A stretch of 32,571 nt of DNA from an uncultured Streptococcus sp. GTDB taxonomy: Bacteria; Bacillota; Bacilli; Lactobacillales; Streptococcaceae. The notes under the pieces were generated by a model. The model did not search any database. It saw nothing but the letters and a program-made list of their open reading frames with translations, and was not told where the DNA came from. The first letter of the stretch is position 1, and each line of letters opens with the position of its first letter. Of this stretch, positions 8,295-16,248 are shown piece after piece. The stretch is taken from contig CAKPVT010000021.1 in NCBI GenBank assembly GCA_934196125.1, forward strand, positions 1 through 32,571. The letters are read 5' to 3'. A program made the translations under genes and the position numbers.

Positions 8295-8979
8295 TATATC
8301 CGTATTCTCCTTCCTCTTCGTCACGTACAATGCGACCGTCTTCAATAGCGATAACGCGATGGCGAAGATTATCGACAATTTGTTTGTTGTGCGTTGCCAT
8401 CAAAATAGTTGTTCCTTGAAGATTGATACGTTCTAATAATTGCATGATTTCCCATGAAATTTCTGGGTCAAGGTTACCTGTTGGTTCGTCAGCGATCAAA
8501 ACTTTAGGATTATTAACAATCGCACGCGCAATTGCGACACGTTGTTGTTCACCACCAGATAGTTGAGCTGGGAATGAACGCATTTTGTGTTTAAGTCCAA
8601 CCAAATCAAGAACTTCTGGTACACGTTTTTTAATTTCACGTGGTTTTTCACCGATAACTTGCATTGCATAGGCAACATTTTCAAAAACCGTTTTCTTAGG
8701 AAGAAGTTTATAGTCTTGGAAAACAACCCCAATGCTACGACGCAAGATTGGAACATCACGTTTTTTCAATTTTGTTAGGTTAAATTCCCCAACTTTAAGG
8801 GTCCCAGCAGATACTTTTTCTTCACGGTACAATAATTTAATAAAACTAGATTTACCAGCACCAGAAGGACCAACAATATAAACAAATTCACCTGGATTGA
8901 CAGATACGGTAATATCTCTCAAAGCAGTTGTTGAGCGGTGATACTTCTTGGTTACACCATTCATTTCAATTAATGCCAT
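8287..8979 (-). CDS. ftsE: Cell division ATP-binding protein FtsE
   Basis: A 230-residue ABC ATPase at the inner face of the membrane that drives FtsX. It has Walker A GPSGAGKSS (37-45), the Q-loop in VVFQDYKLL, the signature LSGGEQQRVAIARA, Walker B LIADEPTGNLD and the H-loop MATHNKQ. AAAGGA precedes the ATG. It lies 47 bp after prfB on the same strand and overlaps ftsX, the conserved prfB-ftsE-ftsX arrangement of Gram-positive bacteria. Confidence 0.97.
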   Translation of the reverse strand: MALIEMNGVTKKYHRSTTALRDITVSVNPGEFVYIVGPSGAGKSSFIKLLYREEKVSAGTLKVGEFNLTKLKKRDVPILRRSIGVVFQDYKLLPKKTVFENVAYAMQVIGEKPREIKKRVPEVLDLVGLKHKMRSFPAQLSGGEQQRVAIARAIVNNPKVLIADEPTGNLDPEISWEIMQLLERINLQGTTILMATHNKQIVDNLRHRVIAIEDGRIVRDEEEGEYGYND

Positions 8980-9026
8980 TTGTATTTTCCTTTACGATTT
9001 TGTTATTCTAAAATTTTACTTTTGAG

Positions 9027-10122
9027 TTAATCAATACGCCATTTTAGATAAGCGTCGATGAAGCCGTCAATGTCACCATCCATGACTTTATCAACTTGAG
9101 CCACTTCATAGCCTGTACGATGGTCTTTTACCATTGTATAAGGCGTAAAGACATAAGAGCGAATTTGGCTTCCCCATGTGATTTCTTTTTTATCACCTTT
9201 AAGAGCATCCACTTCTTGCGCTTTTTTCTCTTGCTCTAATTGATAGAGTTTGGCTTGCAACATTTTCATCGCACGGTCACGGTTTCCGTACTGAGTACGG
9301 TCAACCGTTGATGCTACAACGATTCCTGTTGGAATGTGAGTCAAACGAACACCAGTTGATACCTTGTTGACATTTTGTCCACCAGCACCACCTGAACGGA
9401 AAGTATCCATTTTAATATCATCATCACGAATGTCAACTTCAATTGTGTCATCCAATTCTGGCATAACTTCGACAGAAGAAAACGATGTGTGACGACGTTT
9501 GGCTGAATCAAACGGTGAGATACGCACTAGACGATGAACACCCATTTCAGATTTCAAAAGCCCATAAGCATTTGGACCTTCAAATGAAAGAGTGACAGAT
9601 TTGATACCAGCTTCGTCACCTGCTTGATAATCAAGGGTTTCAACTTTGAAGCCTTTGGCATTGCCATAACGTGTGTACATACGGAAAAGCATATCAGCCC
9701 AGTCTTGAGCTTCGGTACCACCTGACCCTGGATGAATTTCCAAAATAGCGTTGTTGCGATCATAAGGCTCTGATAAAAGCAAGACCATTTCATAACTTGT
9801 CATGATTTTATCAAGCTTTTCAAGACTTTCCTCTAATTCAGCTTGAACAGAATCATCTTCGTCCAACATTTCCAAATAAAGTTCAGTCTCGTCAGACAAC
9901 TCTTGCATTTCATTAAAAGTTTCATAAGTTTGTTTCAAACCATTTAACTCTTGAGACGTTTTTTGAGCTGCAATGTTATCATTCCAAAAATCTGGCTCAG
10001 TCATTTTGTTTTCAAGAAGCGCAATGTCCTCTTCCAAACGATCTAAGTCAAAGAGACCTCCTAAAGCTAGTCAACTTCTCTTGATTTTCTACTATTTTTT
10101 GGCGAATTTCAGCCACTTCCAT
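9027..10122 (-). CDS. prfB: Peptide chain release factor 2 (programmed +1 frameshift)
   Basis: Recognises UGA and UAA stop codons and releases the finished peptide. The coding sequence is in two frames. Twenty-four codons from the ATG at 10122 (MEVAEIRQK...) end at an in-frame UGA (10050-10048); skipping the T at 10050 continues DLDRLEEDIALL and gives about 364 residues. The second part carries the GGQ motif (SGGAGGQNVNKV) and the region around SPFD that reads the stop codon in RF2. AAAAGGAG precedes the start. Expression is autoregulated: low RF2 slows UGA reading and favours the shift. It should not be annotated as a short ORF or a pseudogene. Confidence 0.97.
10047..10062 (-). promoter_or_regulatory. 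prfB: prfB recoding site
   Basis: The minus strand reads AGGAGGTCTCTTTGAC. An internal Shine-Dalgarno AGGAGG stands a short distance before CUU UGA C, the classic RF2 shift signal. P-site tRNA-Leu slips from CUU to UUU and reading resumes at GAC. Confidence 0.96.
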
Positions 10123-10140
10123 GAAATAACTCCTTTTACT

Positions 10141-10304
10141 AAGATACTAAGTTCGTTAAACGAGCAAAGCAAAAATAGGAATTTTGACGAAGAGCTCTTA
10201 GGCTCTAGGAAAAATTATCTTTTTTGCACAGCTCGTAGAACGTGTTCAATTAATTAAGATACTAAGTCCGTCAAGAAAGCAAAGTAAAAATTTGAATTTT
10301 CACG
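10141..10304. repeat. Pair of 49-bp direct repeats upstream of prfB
   Basis: Copies at 10141-10189 and 10256-10304 match at about 40 of 49 positions. Both begin AAGATACTAAGT and end in ATTTT(G/C)ACG. Between them lies a stretch with the palindrome AGAGCTCT. On the minus strand each unit ends in TTAGTATCTT and the nearer copy is immediately before the prfB Shine-Dalgarno site, so a unit may carry part of the prfB promoter. Similar units are scattered between genes in other streptococci as I recall; no function is established here. Confidence 0.7.
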
Positions 10305-10542
10305 CTACCTTTAGGACTTATTCTATAATTACTACTATTTTCTTATTCTACCATAAAGCCCGCAAAATTACCATTATACGCCATGCTTCATTTGCATCAA
10401 AACCACACGATAAGTAGCTTTCTCACCACTAAAAATATTTCTGTAGAAAATTAACACCTAGCAACTTCTATTTTAAGCTAAAAATATAATTCAAATAAGG
10501 CAGGACAATTACAAAACAGTAACAAAAAATAATGTTAGAATG
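10305..10542. other. Gene-free AT-rich stretch
   Basis: Between the repeat pair and the HAD gene I see no open reading frame with a plausible ribosome-binding site, no RNA gene and no clear terminator. A short tandem repetition of ATGTTAGA lies just past the HAD stop codon (around 10532-10547). Confidence 0.5.
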
Positions 10543-11205
10543 TTAGATAGAGCTGTTATGATTTTCATTTTCGACAAATTGCAACGCTTCTGTCAAACTA
10601 TCAATCAAAATATCTGCTTTTGATTGGTCAACGCCAAAGACTTTATCACGAATGGCTAAGACACGTACGCCAGCTGCCACACCTGCTTGAATTCCTTTTT
10701 GGCTATCTTCAATAATCACAATATCTTTTTTAGCAAATCCTAATTTCTCACAAGCAGCATTATAAATAGCAGGGTTAGGTTTCCCTTCTGCAAATTCACT
10801 TCCCGATAAAATATGAGTAAAGTACTGCTTTAAGCCTGATTTTTCCAAGGCATCTTCAACATCTTCATGCGCACTATTGGAAGCCAATGCTAGGACGATT
10901 CCCTTGCCTGTTAATGTTGCCAAAACCGTGCTGGCATCGGCAAAAACTAATTCATCGTAAGCTGGTCGATGAGTATTTTTATAAGCTGTGTATTCGGCTT
11001 CTAGTGCTTTAGTATCATAATTTGCAATCTTATCACCTAAGATATTTTCCCAAAATTGATCCATGCGCCCGCCAATAAAATATTTTGGTGGCAAGTGTTT
11101 GACCGAAATGCCTTTACTGCCTAAAAATGTCTCACGTCGTTTAAAATAAAAATTCTCAGTGTCAAATAAGACACCATCCATATCAAATATTATTGCCTTT
11201 ATCAT
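10543..11205 (-). CDS. HAD-superfamily phosphatase / beta-phosphoglucomutase-like
   Basis: A 220-residue cytoplasmic HAD hydrolase. Motif I is DMDGVLFD at residues 8-15 (first Asp is the nucleophile), motif II lies at ALASNS, motif III at GKPNP and motif IV at IEDSQKGI; a helical cap sits between motifs I and II. This is the subfamily of beta-phosphoglucomutase and small sugar-phosphate phosphatases, and the substrate cannot be told from sequence. The ATG at 11205 follows AGGAGG at a normal distance; the longer upstream frame has no ribosome-binding site and no homology. It is divergent from the metallophosphoesterase pseudogene. Confidence 0.88.
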   Translation of the reverse strand: MIKAIIFDMDGVLFDTENFYFKRRETFLGSKGISVKHLPPKYFIGGRMDQFWENILGDKIANYDTKALEAEYTAYKNTHRPAYDELVFADASTVLATLTGKGIVLALASNSAHEDVEDALEKSGLKQYFTHILSGSEFAEGKPNPAIYNAACEKLGFAKKDIVIIEDSQKGIQAGVAAGVRVLAIRDKVFGVDQSKADILIDSLTEALQFVENENHNSSI

Positions 11206-11282
11206 GAAAGCCTCCTGAAAATATTCTATCATATTTTCAGAAGAGATAAAAATACACATCAAGGGCTTTTTCGAAGATTTTT

Positions 11283-11291
11283 TGCTACAAT
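11283..11291 (+). promoter_or_regulatory. Extended -10 of the metallophosphoesterase pseudogene
   Basis: TGCTACAAT is an extended -10, ending 6 nt before the ATG at 11298. There is no Shine-Dalgarno sequence and no clear -35 box. The arrangement implies a leaderless mRNA. Confidence 0.6.
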
Positions 11292-11297
11292 AATGCC

Positions 11298-12156
11298 ATG
11301 ACAAAACTAGCTATTATGAGTGATTTACATATTGATTTGAATCAGTTTGATGATTTTGAAATCCAGACACTCATTGACACATTAAACGCAGAAAAAATTT
11401 CTCATCTGCATTTGGCTGGGGATATTGCCAACTATTTTTATGACATCTCTTACCCATTTTTAGAAACAATGAGCAAGCATTTTGATGTTACTTATAATCT
11501 CGGAAATCACGATATGCTTGACTTAGATGACAAGGTGATTGATGATTTGGATTTTCAGATTATTCCGTCGGGGAAAAAGGCACTCTTGGCTTTTCATGGC
11601 TGATATGATTATTCCTTTTTCCCAGAAAAATCTGAAGCTGAAACAATCAAATTTAAAAATATTTTCTGGTTTGATTGACGTTTAAATCGCAACTTTTCCG
11701 ATAAAGAACTCACGCGCCAAACAACACAGAAACACTATAGAACTTTATCAACGATTGCCAATGACGTGATTGTCAGTCTGCAATTTGTGCCATATCACCA
11801 ATTTACCTTGCAACACGAGCGTTTTAAACCATTTAATGCTTTTTTAGGTAGTCAAGTTTTTCATGATATTTTCAAAAAAACATCAGGTTAACGACGTGAT
11901 TTTTGGGCATACTCATCATAGTATCGCTTCGTAGCAAACTGACAATATTACTTACCATGGTAAACCGCTTGGTTATATCCGCGAGTGGGATCTGACTATT
12001 GATTATGTCAATCAACACCCAGAACTCAACCCAAATCAGACCTGGAATCTTAGCAAACGCTACAACATTGTCAAAAAACTTGATGACTTTACTGATTACA
12101 AACGTCAAAATTTGGTACAAGAATTTCGAAAATCCATGACTATTTTTGAATTATAA
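11298..12156 (+). pseudogene. Metallophosphoesterase (calcineurin-like), inactivated
   Basis: The first 101 codons give a calcineurin-like N-terminus: MSDLHID (metal-binding DxH), LAGDIANY (GD) and LGNHDML (GNHD). Reading continues in the same frame through a TGA at 11601-11603 (just after AFHG) and another at 11676-11678 (after WFD). The A7 run at 11874-11880 adds one base and shifts frame, then FGHTHH, the C-terminal metal motif, appears in the new frame, followed by a TAG at 11932-11934. The frame closes with TAA at 12154-12156. Four independent lesions rule out a single sequencing error, and the truncated product lacks half the metal site. Confidence 0.88.
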
Positions 12157-12355
12157 TAAAAAGGGAGTGAGACAGAAATCGGTAATTTCGAAGAAATTCG
12201 ATTTCGTCGTCTCTCCCCCGCAAGGTTGAGTAGGGTTGTAAAAGCTGATTTATCAGCGTATTAGAACCCACTCAACTACTGCGTCTTGCAAATAATAACT
12301 ATATAAACAAAGAAGCTGGGTACTTTTGTCCCAGACTCTTTTTGCTGAATCAATC
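12157..12355. repeat. Structured intergenic repeat element
   Basis: A gene-free block that folds almost entirely. GAAATCG at 12176 and CGATTTC near 12200 close a hairpin. TTGAGTAGGGTT and AACCCACTCAA enclose the inner hairpin GCTGATTTATCAGC, flanked by GCAAG/CTTGC. The right end, CTGGG...CCCAG, forms another hairpin. The outer edges AAAAAGGGAGTGAGACAG and GTCCCAGACTCTTTTT are roughly inverted copies. I recognise this as a multicopy intergenic unit of streptococci. It separates the metallophosphoesterase pseudogene from mgtA and may terminate transcription from either side. Confidence 0.7.
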
Positions 12356-12373
12356 TGATTCAATTTTATATTT

Positions 12374-15055
12374 TTAAATTGCTTTTTCATCTTGTCCAAG
12401 TGCACGTTGAACAGCTTTAACGATTTCAGTTAAAACAACCATAAGCAAGCTTCCAATAATAACTGCGAGCCATTGTGTAACGCTTAGGTGCGAAACATGG
12501 AACAAATCATTAAATCCAGGTACTACGATTGTTACCATCAAAAGAAGAAAGGCTACTGGGATAGCCCAGTTAAAGGTTCTGTTTTTAAAAGCTCCGACAG
12601 TAAAGATAGATTGATAAACAGATTTAACATTGAAAGCATGAACCAATTGAATTAAACCAAGTGTCGCAAATGCCATTGTCAAAGCATCTTCGTGTACCAT
12701 ACGATTAGCAGCATGTTCTGGGAACATCAACGCCCAACCATAGACACCAAGAACAAGAACAGTTTGGAAAATTCCTTGGTAAATAATCGCTCCCATGACA
12801 CCACCGTCAAAAAAATTAGACTTACGACCACGAGGTTTGTGGCTCATAACACCAGGTTCGGCAGGTTCAACACCAAGCGCAATAGCTGGTAGTGTATCGG
12901 TTACCAAGTTAATCCAAAGAAGATGAACAGGTTGAAGCACATCCCAACCAAATAATGTTGCAAAGAAAATCGTAAAGACTTCTGCCATGTTAGCTGAGAG
13001 AAGATATTGAATAGATTTTTGAATGTTTGAGAAAACTTTACGTCCTTCTTCAACTGCAACGATAATTGTAGCAAAGTTATCATCAGCAAGAACCATATCA
13101 GAAGCGCCTTTAGATACTTCTGTACCTGTAATCCCCATACCAATACCAATGTCGGCTGTCTTGAGTGAGGGCGCATCATTGACACCATCACCAGTCATGG
13201 CAACAACCTTACCTTCATTTTGCCAAGCTTTTACGATACGCACCTTGTGTTCTGGAGACACACGTGCATAAACTGAGTATTGTTTGAAAACTTTTTGGAA
13301 TTCTTCATCAGAAAGTTCATTAAGTTCAGCACCAGTAAAGACGTGGTCTTGACCATCATCTTCAATGATACCAAGGCGTTTGGCAATAGCTTCCGCTGTA
13401 TCTTGGTGGTCTCCAGTAATCATGATTGGACGAATACCAGCTTCTTTAGCAACAGCAACAGCTTTTGCAGCTTCTGGACGTTCAGGGTCAATCATTCCGA
13501 CCAAGCCAGAGAAAATCAAATCAGACTCAACAATTTCTGACTCAAGTGTTGGAATTTCAGAAACGTATTTGTAAGCCATCATCAAGACACGAAGAGCTTT
13601 TTGCGCCAATTCCTTATTAACAGCAAGAATAGCTTTTTTTTCATCCGCAGTAATCTCACGAACGTGACCATTTTCTTCAATACAAGTGACACGTTTAAGA
13701 AGTTGATCTGGTGCACCTTTTACTGCAACAAAGTATTTACCATCAGCTTCTTTATGAATAGTTGACATCAATTTACGTTCAGAATCAAACGGCAATTCTG
13801 CCACACGTGGTTCTTCTTTAAGAGCTTCACGCACATCAAAACTATGATCAAGTCCGAATTGCACAAGAGCTGTTTCTGTCGGGTCACCAATCAATTTGCC
13901 ATTTGGGTCAATTTTCGTATCGTTTGCAAAGTTCATGATACGAAGCGTATTGTTATCTTTTGCAATTTCACTAGCAGAGCTTTGTAATTGACCGTTGGTA
14001 TAAACTTTCTCAACCGTCATTTGGTTCATTGTAAGAGTACCAGTTTTATCTGAAGCGATAATTTCAGTTGAACCAAGTGTTTCAACAGCAGGGAGTTTAC
14101 GCACGATTGAATTACGTTTAGCCAGTGTTGTTGTCCCCATTGAGAGCACAATTGTAACAATGGCAGGCAAACCTTCAGGAATAGCAGCAACAGCAAGAGC
14201 AACAGATGTCATCAAACCTTCAAGCGGAGCTTCCCCACGAACAAAGACACCCACGATAAAGGTAATAATAGCAATACCTACCACCAAGTAAGTCAACACT
14301 TTAGACAATTGGTTAAGGTTTTGTTTCAGTGGTGTGTCTGTTTCATCAGCATTTGCAAGCATATCAGCAATCTTACCAACTTCGGTGTACATTCCTGTAT
14401 TGACAACAACACCTGAACCACGTCCATAAGTGACATTTGAGTTTTGGTAAGCCATGTTAACTCGGTCACCAATACCCGCATCAGCTGCAACATCTACCGA
14501 TAAATCTTTATCAACAGGGACAGATTCACCAGTCAGAGCTGCTTCTTCAATTTTCAATGACGCAGCTTCCAAGAGACGCATATCTGCAGGCACCACATCA
14601 CCAGCTTCAAGCATAACAATATCACCAGGAACTAATTCTCGTGAATCAATTTCGACAACCAGACCATCACGGCGGACACGTGCGATTTGGCTTGACATGT
14701 CTTTGAGCGCTTCAATTGCCGCTTCGGCTTGGCCTTCTTGGTAAACACCAAATGCTGCATTAAGGATAACAACCGCTAAAATGATAAGCGCATCTGTCAA
14801 ACCTTCAGTACCTTCGGTAATCACAGAAAGGGCTGCCGCAACCAACAAAATAATAATCATTAAGTCCTTGAATTGGTCAAGAAATTTTGCAAGTAAACCT
14901 CGTTTTTGACCTTCTTCAAGTTCATTATGACCATATTCGTCCAAACGTTTTTGGGCTTCTGCTGTCGATAACCCTTCACGTGATGATTGCAACGCTTCTA
15001 ACGTTTCATATTTTCCTTGTGTGTAAAACAAGGCTTTACTTTGTTCTTTAGACAA
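12374..15055 (-). CDS. mgtA: Cation-transporting P-type ATPase (MgtA/CaxP type)
   Basis: An 893-residue P2A-type ATPase that exports Mn2+ and/or Ca2+. It has the A-domain TGES (175-178), PEGLP in M4 (293-297), the phosphorylated Asp in DKTGT (336-340), the hinge TGDGVNDAPSLK, and M6 NLVTDTLPAIALG with Asn and Asp ligands as in the PMR1 group. About ten membrane segments are visible. The pneumococcal homologue (CaxP, later MgtA) is a Ca2+/Mn2+ exporter under a Mn2+ riboswitch, and the same kind of leader is present here, so Mn2+ detoxification is the likely role. The start is TTG at 15055, eight nt after GAGGAGG. Confidence 0.93.
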   Translation of the reverse strand: MSKEQSKALFYTQGKYETLEALQSSREGLSTAEAQKRLDEYGHNELEEGQKRGLLAKFLDQFKDLMIIILLVAAALSVITEGTEGLTDALIILAVVILNAAFGVYQEGQAEAAIEALKDMSSQIARVRRDGLVVEIDSRELVPGDIVMLEAGDVVPADMRLLEAASLKIEEAALTGESVPVDKDLSVDVAADAGIGDRVNMAYQNSNVTYGRGSGVVVNTGMYTEVGKIADMLANADETDTPLKQNLNQLSKVLTYLVVGIAIITFIVGVFVRGEAPLEGLMTSVALAVAAIPEGLPAIVTIVLSMGTTTLAKRNSIVRKLPAVETLGSTEIIASDKTGTLTMNQMTVEKVYTNGQLQSSASEIAKDNNTLRIMNFANDTKIDPNGKLIGDPTETALVQFGLDHSFDVREALKEEPRVAELPFDSERKLMSTIHKEADGKYFVAVKGAPDQLLKRVTCIEENGHVREITADEKKAILAVNKELAQKALRVLMMAYKYVSEIPTLESEIVESDLIFSGLVGMIDPERPEAAKAVAVAKEAGIRPIMITGDHQDTAEAIAKRLGIIEDDGQDHVFTGAELNELSDEEFQKVFKQYSVYARVSPEHKVRIVKAWQNEGKVVAMTGDGVNDAPSLKTADIGIGMGITGTEVSKGASDMVLADDNFATIIVAVEEGRKVFSNIQKSIQYLLSANMAEVFTIFFATLFGWDVLQPVHLLWINLVTDTLPAIALGVEPAEPGVMSHKPRGRKSNFFDGGVMGAIIYQGIFQTVLVLGVYGWALMFPEHAANRMVHEDALTMAFATLGLIQLVHAFNVKSVYQSIFTVGAFKNRTFNWAIPVAFLLLMVTIVVPGFNDLFHVSHLSVTQWLAVIIGSLLMVVLTEIVKAVQRALGQDEKAI

Positions 15056-15087
15056 AATAGCTTCCTCCTCTGGTCTCCTTTAAATAG

Positions 15088-15120
15088 AAAAAGAGACCTG
15101 TTTTTTTTAAAACAAGTCTC
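15088..15120 (-). terminator. Riboswitch-controlled terminator before mgtA
   Basis: GAGACTTGTTTT pairs with AAAACAGGTCTC over 12 bp with one G-U pair, followed by T5 (minus strand). It lies about 20 nt before the mgtA Shine-Dalgarno site. Its 5' arm overlaps the 3' strand of aptamer helix P1. Confidence 0.9.
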
Positions 15121-15323
15121 GCTGTTTAAGATTATGCCGGAAATCAATGATTTCGTAATGACGACATAAACGCGATTTTTCAGTCGCAAATGCGCACTGA
15201 ATTTTACCATTCGTTTTGTTCATCCTAAGCACCGCAATTGCAGATTGGACTTAAATCCAACAAAACAAGACGCCGACAGAGGAAGCAAAAACAAAGGTAA
15301 AAATCGCCTGCTACTCCCTTGAA
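15088..15323 (-). ncRNA. yybP-ykoY (Mn2+) riboswitch with expression platform
   Basis: In the mgtA leader the minus strand carries AAGGGAGTAGC (15311-15321), the 5' hallmark of yybP-ykoY aptamers. Further on it carries GTCGTCATTACG (15154-15165) followed by a CCGGCATAA strand, resembling the Lactococcus yoaB aptamer core. P1 can form from CAAG (15318-15321) and CTTG (15113-15116). That P1 strand is also part of the terminator's 5' arm (15109-15120), so metal binding should prevent the terminator: an ON switch. The arm between the two conserved blocks is long (about 145 nt) and holds extra hairpins. Mn2+ as ligand is family knowledge. Confidence 0.88.
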
Positions 15324-15332
15324 TACAGAGTA

Positions 15333-15361
15333 ATCATATCAATTTTTACCTTTTTTGTCAA
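15333..15361 (-). promoter_or_regulatory. mgtA promoter
   Basis: A consensus -35 TTGACA (15361-15356) and a -10 TATGAT (15338-15333) with a 17-bp spacer on the minus strand. Transcription should begin near 15326, just ahead of the riboswitch. This near-ideal promoter fits control by termination in the leader. Confidence 0.9.
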
Positions 15362-15410
15362 CTGAATACATTCCCACTCAAACGCCTATAATATCGGATT
15401 TATAACGTGT

Positions 15411-15797
15411 TTATGCCCAATTAATTTCTAGCTGATAATTCGCAAAAACACTCTCACCATCAACTTGTTTGAGTTGATAATGAATTTTAAGATGTTGTTG
15501 TTCAGCATCCAACTCATAAACACTTGTTTGCGTTTGTAAATGCTGCAAGCCTACTGGCGTTGGAATGGCAACCAAAGCAGGATTTTCACGGTGAAAACGT
15601 ATAATTGATTTCGGCGTTGAATAACGTGTCATGACCAACTCTTGTTCGTTGCATTTGAGCATCACCGTTTCTTCTTCCTCATTGGTATAAGTAAGGTAAA
15701 TATGCCCATTTTTTTCCGTTAATTTGACAGGATAAGATTGTTCAACCAGCTCAACCTGCCCATCCAAATCAATTTTATTCTTAATGTGAAGTTTCAT
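15411..15797 (-). CDS. DUF1934 domain protein (YwiB-like beta-barrel)
   Basis: A 128-residue cytoplasmic protein without a signal or membrane segment. The alternating pattern of strands and the segments RYSTPKSIIRFHRENP and TPVGLQHLQTQT fit DUF1934 (YwiB-like, a calycin-type barrel). The function of the family is unknown. The ribosome-binding site is weak: AAAGGAAAG lies about 14 nt before the ATG. It is a separate unit from mgtA, since the mgtA promoter starts just past its stop codon. Confidence 0.8.
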   Translation of the reverse strand: MKLHIKNKIDLDGQVELVEQSYPVKLTEKNGHIYLTYTNEEEETVMLKCNEQELVMTRYSTPKSIIRFHRENPALVAIPTPVGLQHLQTQTSVYELDAEQQHLKIHYQLKQVDGESVFANYQLEINWA

Positions 15798-15865
15798 GTA
15801 ATGTTAAAATGTCTTTCCTTTCCCTAGAATTATAGCAATTTTGACGTGTTAAAGCCACTATAAGC

Positions 15866-16160
15866 CTAACGTTTAATGGCAGATGAGCGAAGTAAACTTG
15901 TTCCTGTGAAAAGAGCAATAAAGACAATCAAAATTTTAAAATGATTAATATCAAGTTTGCTCAAGAAAAATGCTGCTATCAGAACACCAAAAGAACCACC
16001 GATAATAATTCCTAAAACACCAGGCCAGTTGACACGCCCAGAATTTTTCCTTTAAATTAATGCCATGCTTTTTAGCATTTACCAGAATATTTCCCGTTGT
16101 CCAAAAGATGAGAAAAATCAAAAAAAGTTGAATCATACGAAGAATAAGTTCATTTGTCAT
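15866..16160 (-). pseudogene. Small three-helix membrane protein, frameshifted
   Basis: Starting at ATG 16160, the frame encodes one membrane helix (MIQLFLIFLIFWTTGNILV) and a basic loop. One base too many in the five-base run at 16044-16048 then shifts the frame. Correcting it gives about 97 residues with two more helices (WPGVLGIIIGGSFGVLI and ILIVFIALFTGTSLLR). I do not recognise the family; the second half faintly resembles the C-terminal part of TauE/SafE-type transporters. It could be a real short gene with a sequencing error in a homopolymer. Confidence 0.6.
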
Positions 16161-16167
16161 AGTCAAC

Positions 16168-16196
16168 ATTATAAATCAAATCCAAGTATTCGTAAA
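16168..16196 (-). promoter_or_regulatory. Promoter of the small membrane protein, leaderless
   Basis: On the minus strand TTTACG (16196-16191), a 17-bp spacer and a perfect TATAAT (16173-16168) end 7 nt before the ATG at 16160. No Shine-Dalgarno site exists. An ATG three codons earlier overlaps the -10 box and so cannot be on the mRNA. Confidence 0.7.
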
Positions 16197-16233
16197 TATC
16201 CAAACCTTCAAAAATCAGCTTTACAAAGTTTTT

Positions 16234-16242
16234 TGTTATAAT
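16234..16242 (+). promoter_or_regulatory. Promoter of the HD-domain gene, leaderless
   Basis: TGTTATAAT is a perfect extended -10, ending 6 nt before the ATG at 16249. No Shine-Dalgarno site is at a workable distance and no -35 is apparent. It diverges from the promoter at 16168-16196. Confidence 0.7.
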
Positions 16243-16248
16243 GAAAGT

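Noticed and set aside
10027..10122. prfB as a frameshift pseudogene
   Set aside because: The stop and shift site is the conserved RF2 autoregulatory signal, with AGGAGG at the right distance.
10141..10304. CRISPR array
   Set aside because: Only two diverged copies 66 nt apart, not palindromic and with no cas genes.
11601..11678. TGA codons in the metallophosphoesterase gene as recoded Trp or selenocysteine
   Set aside because: TGA is a normal stop in this organism (used in the prfB shift), there is no SECIS-like context, and a frameshift plus a TAG follow.
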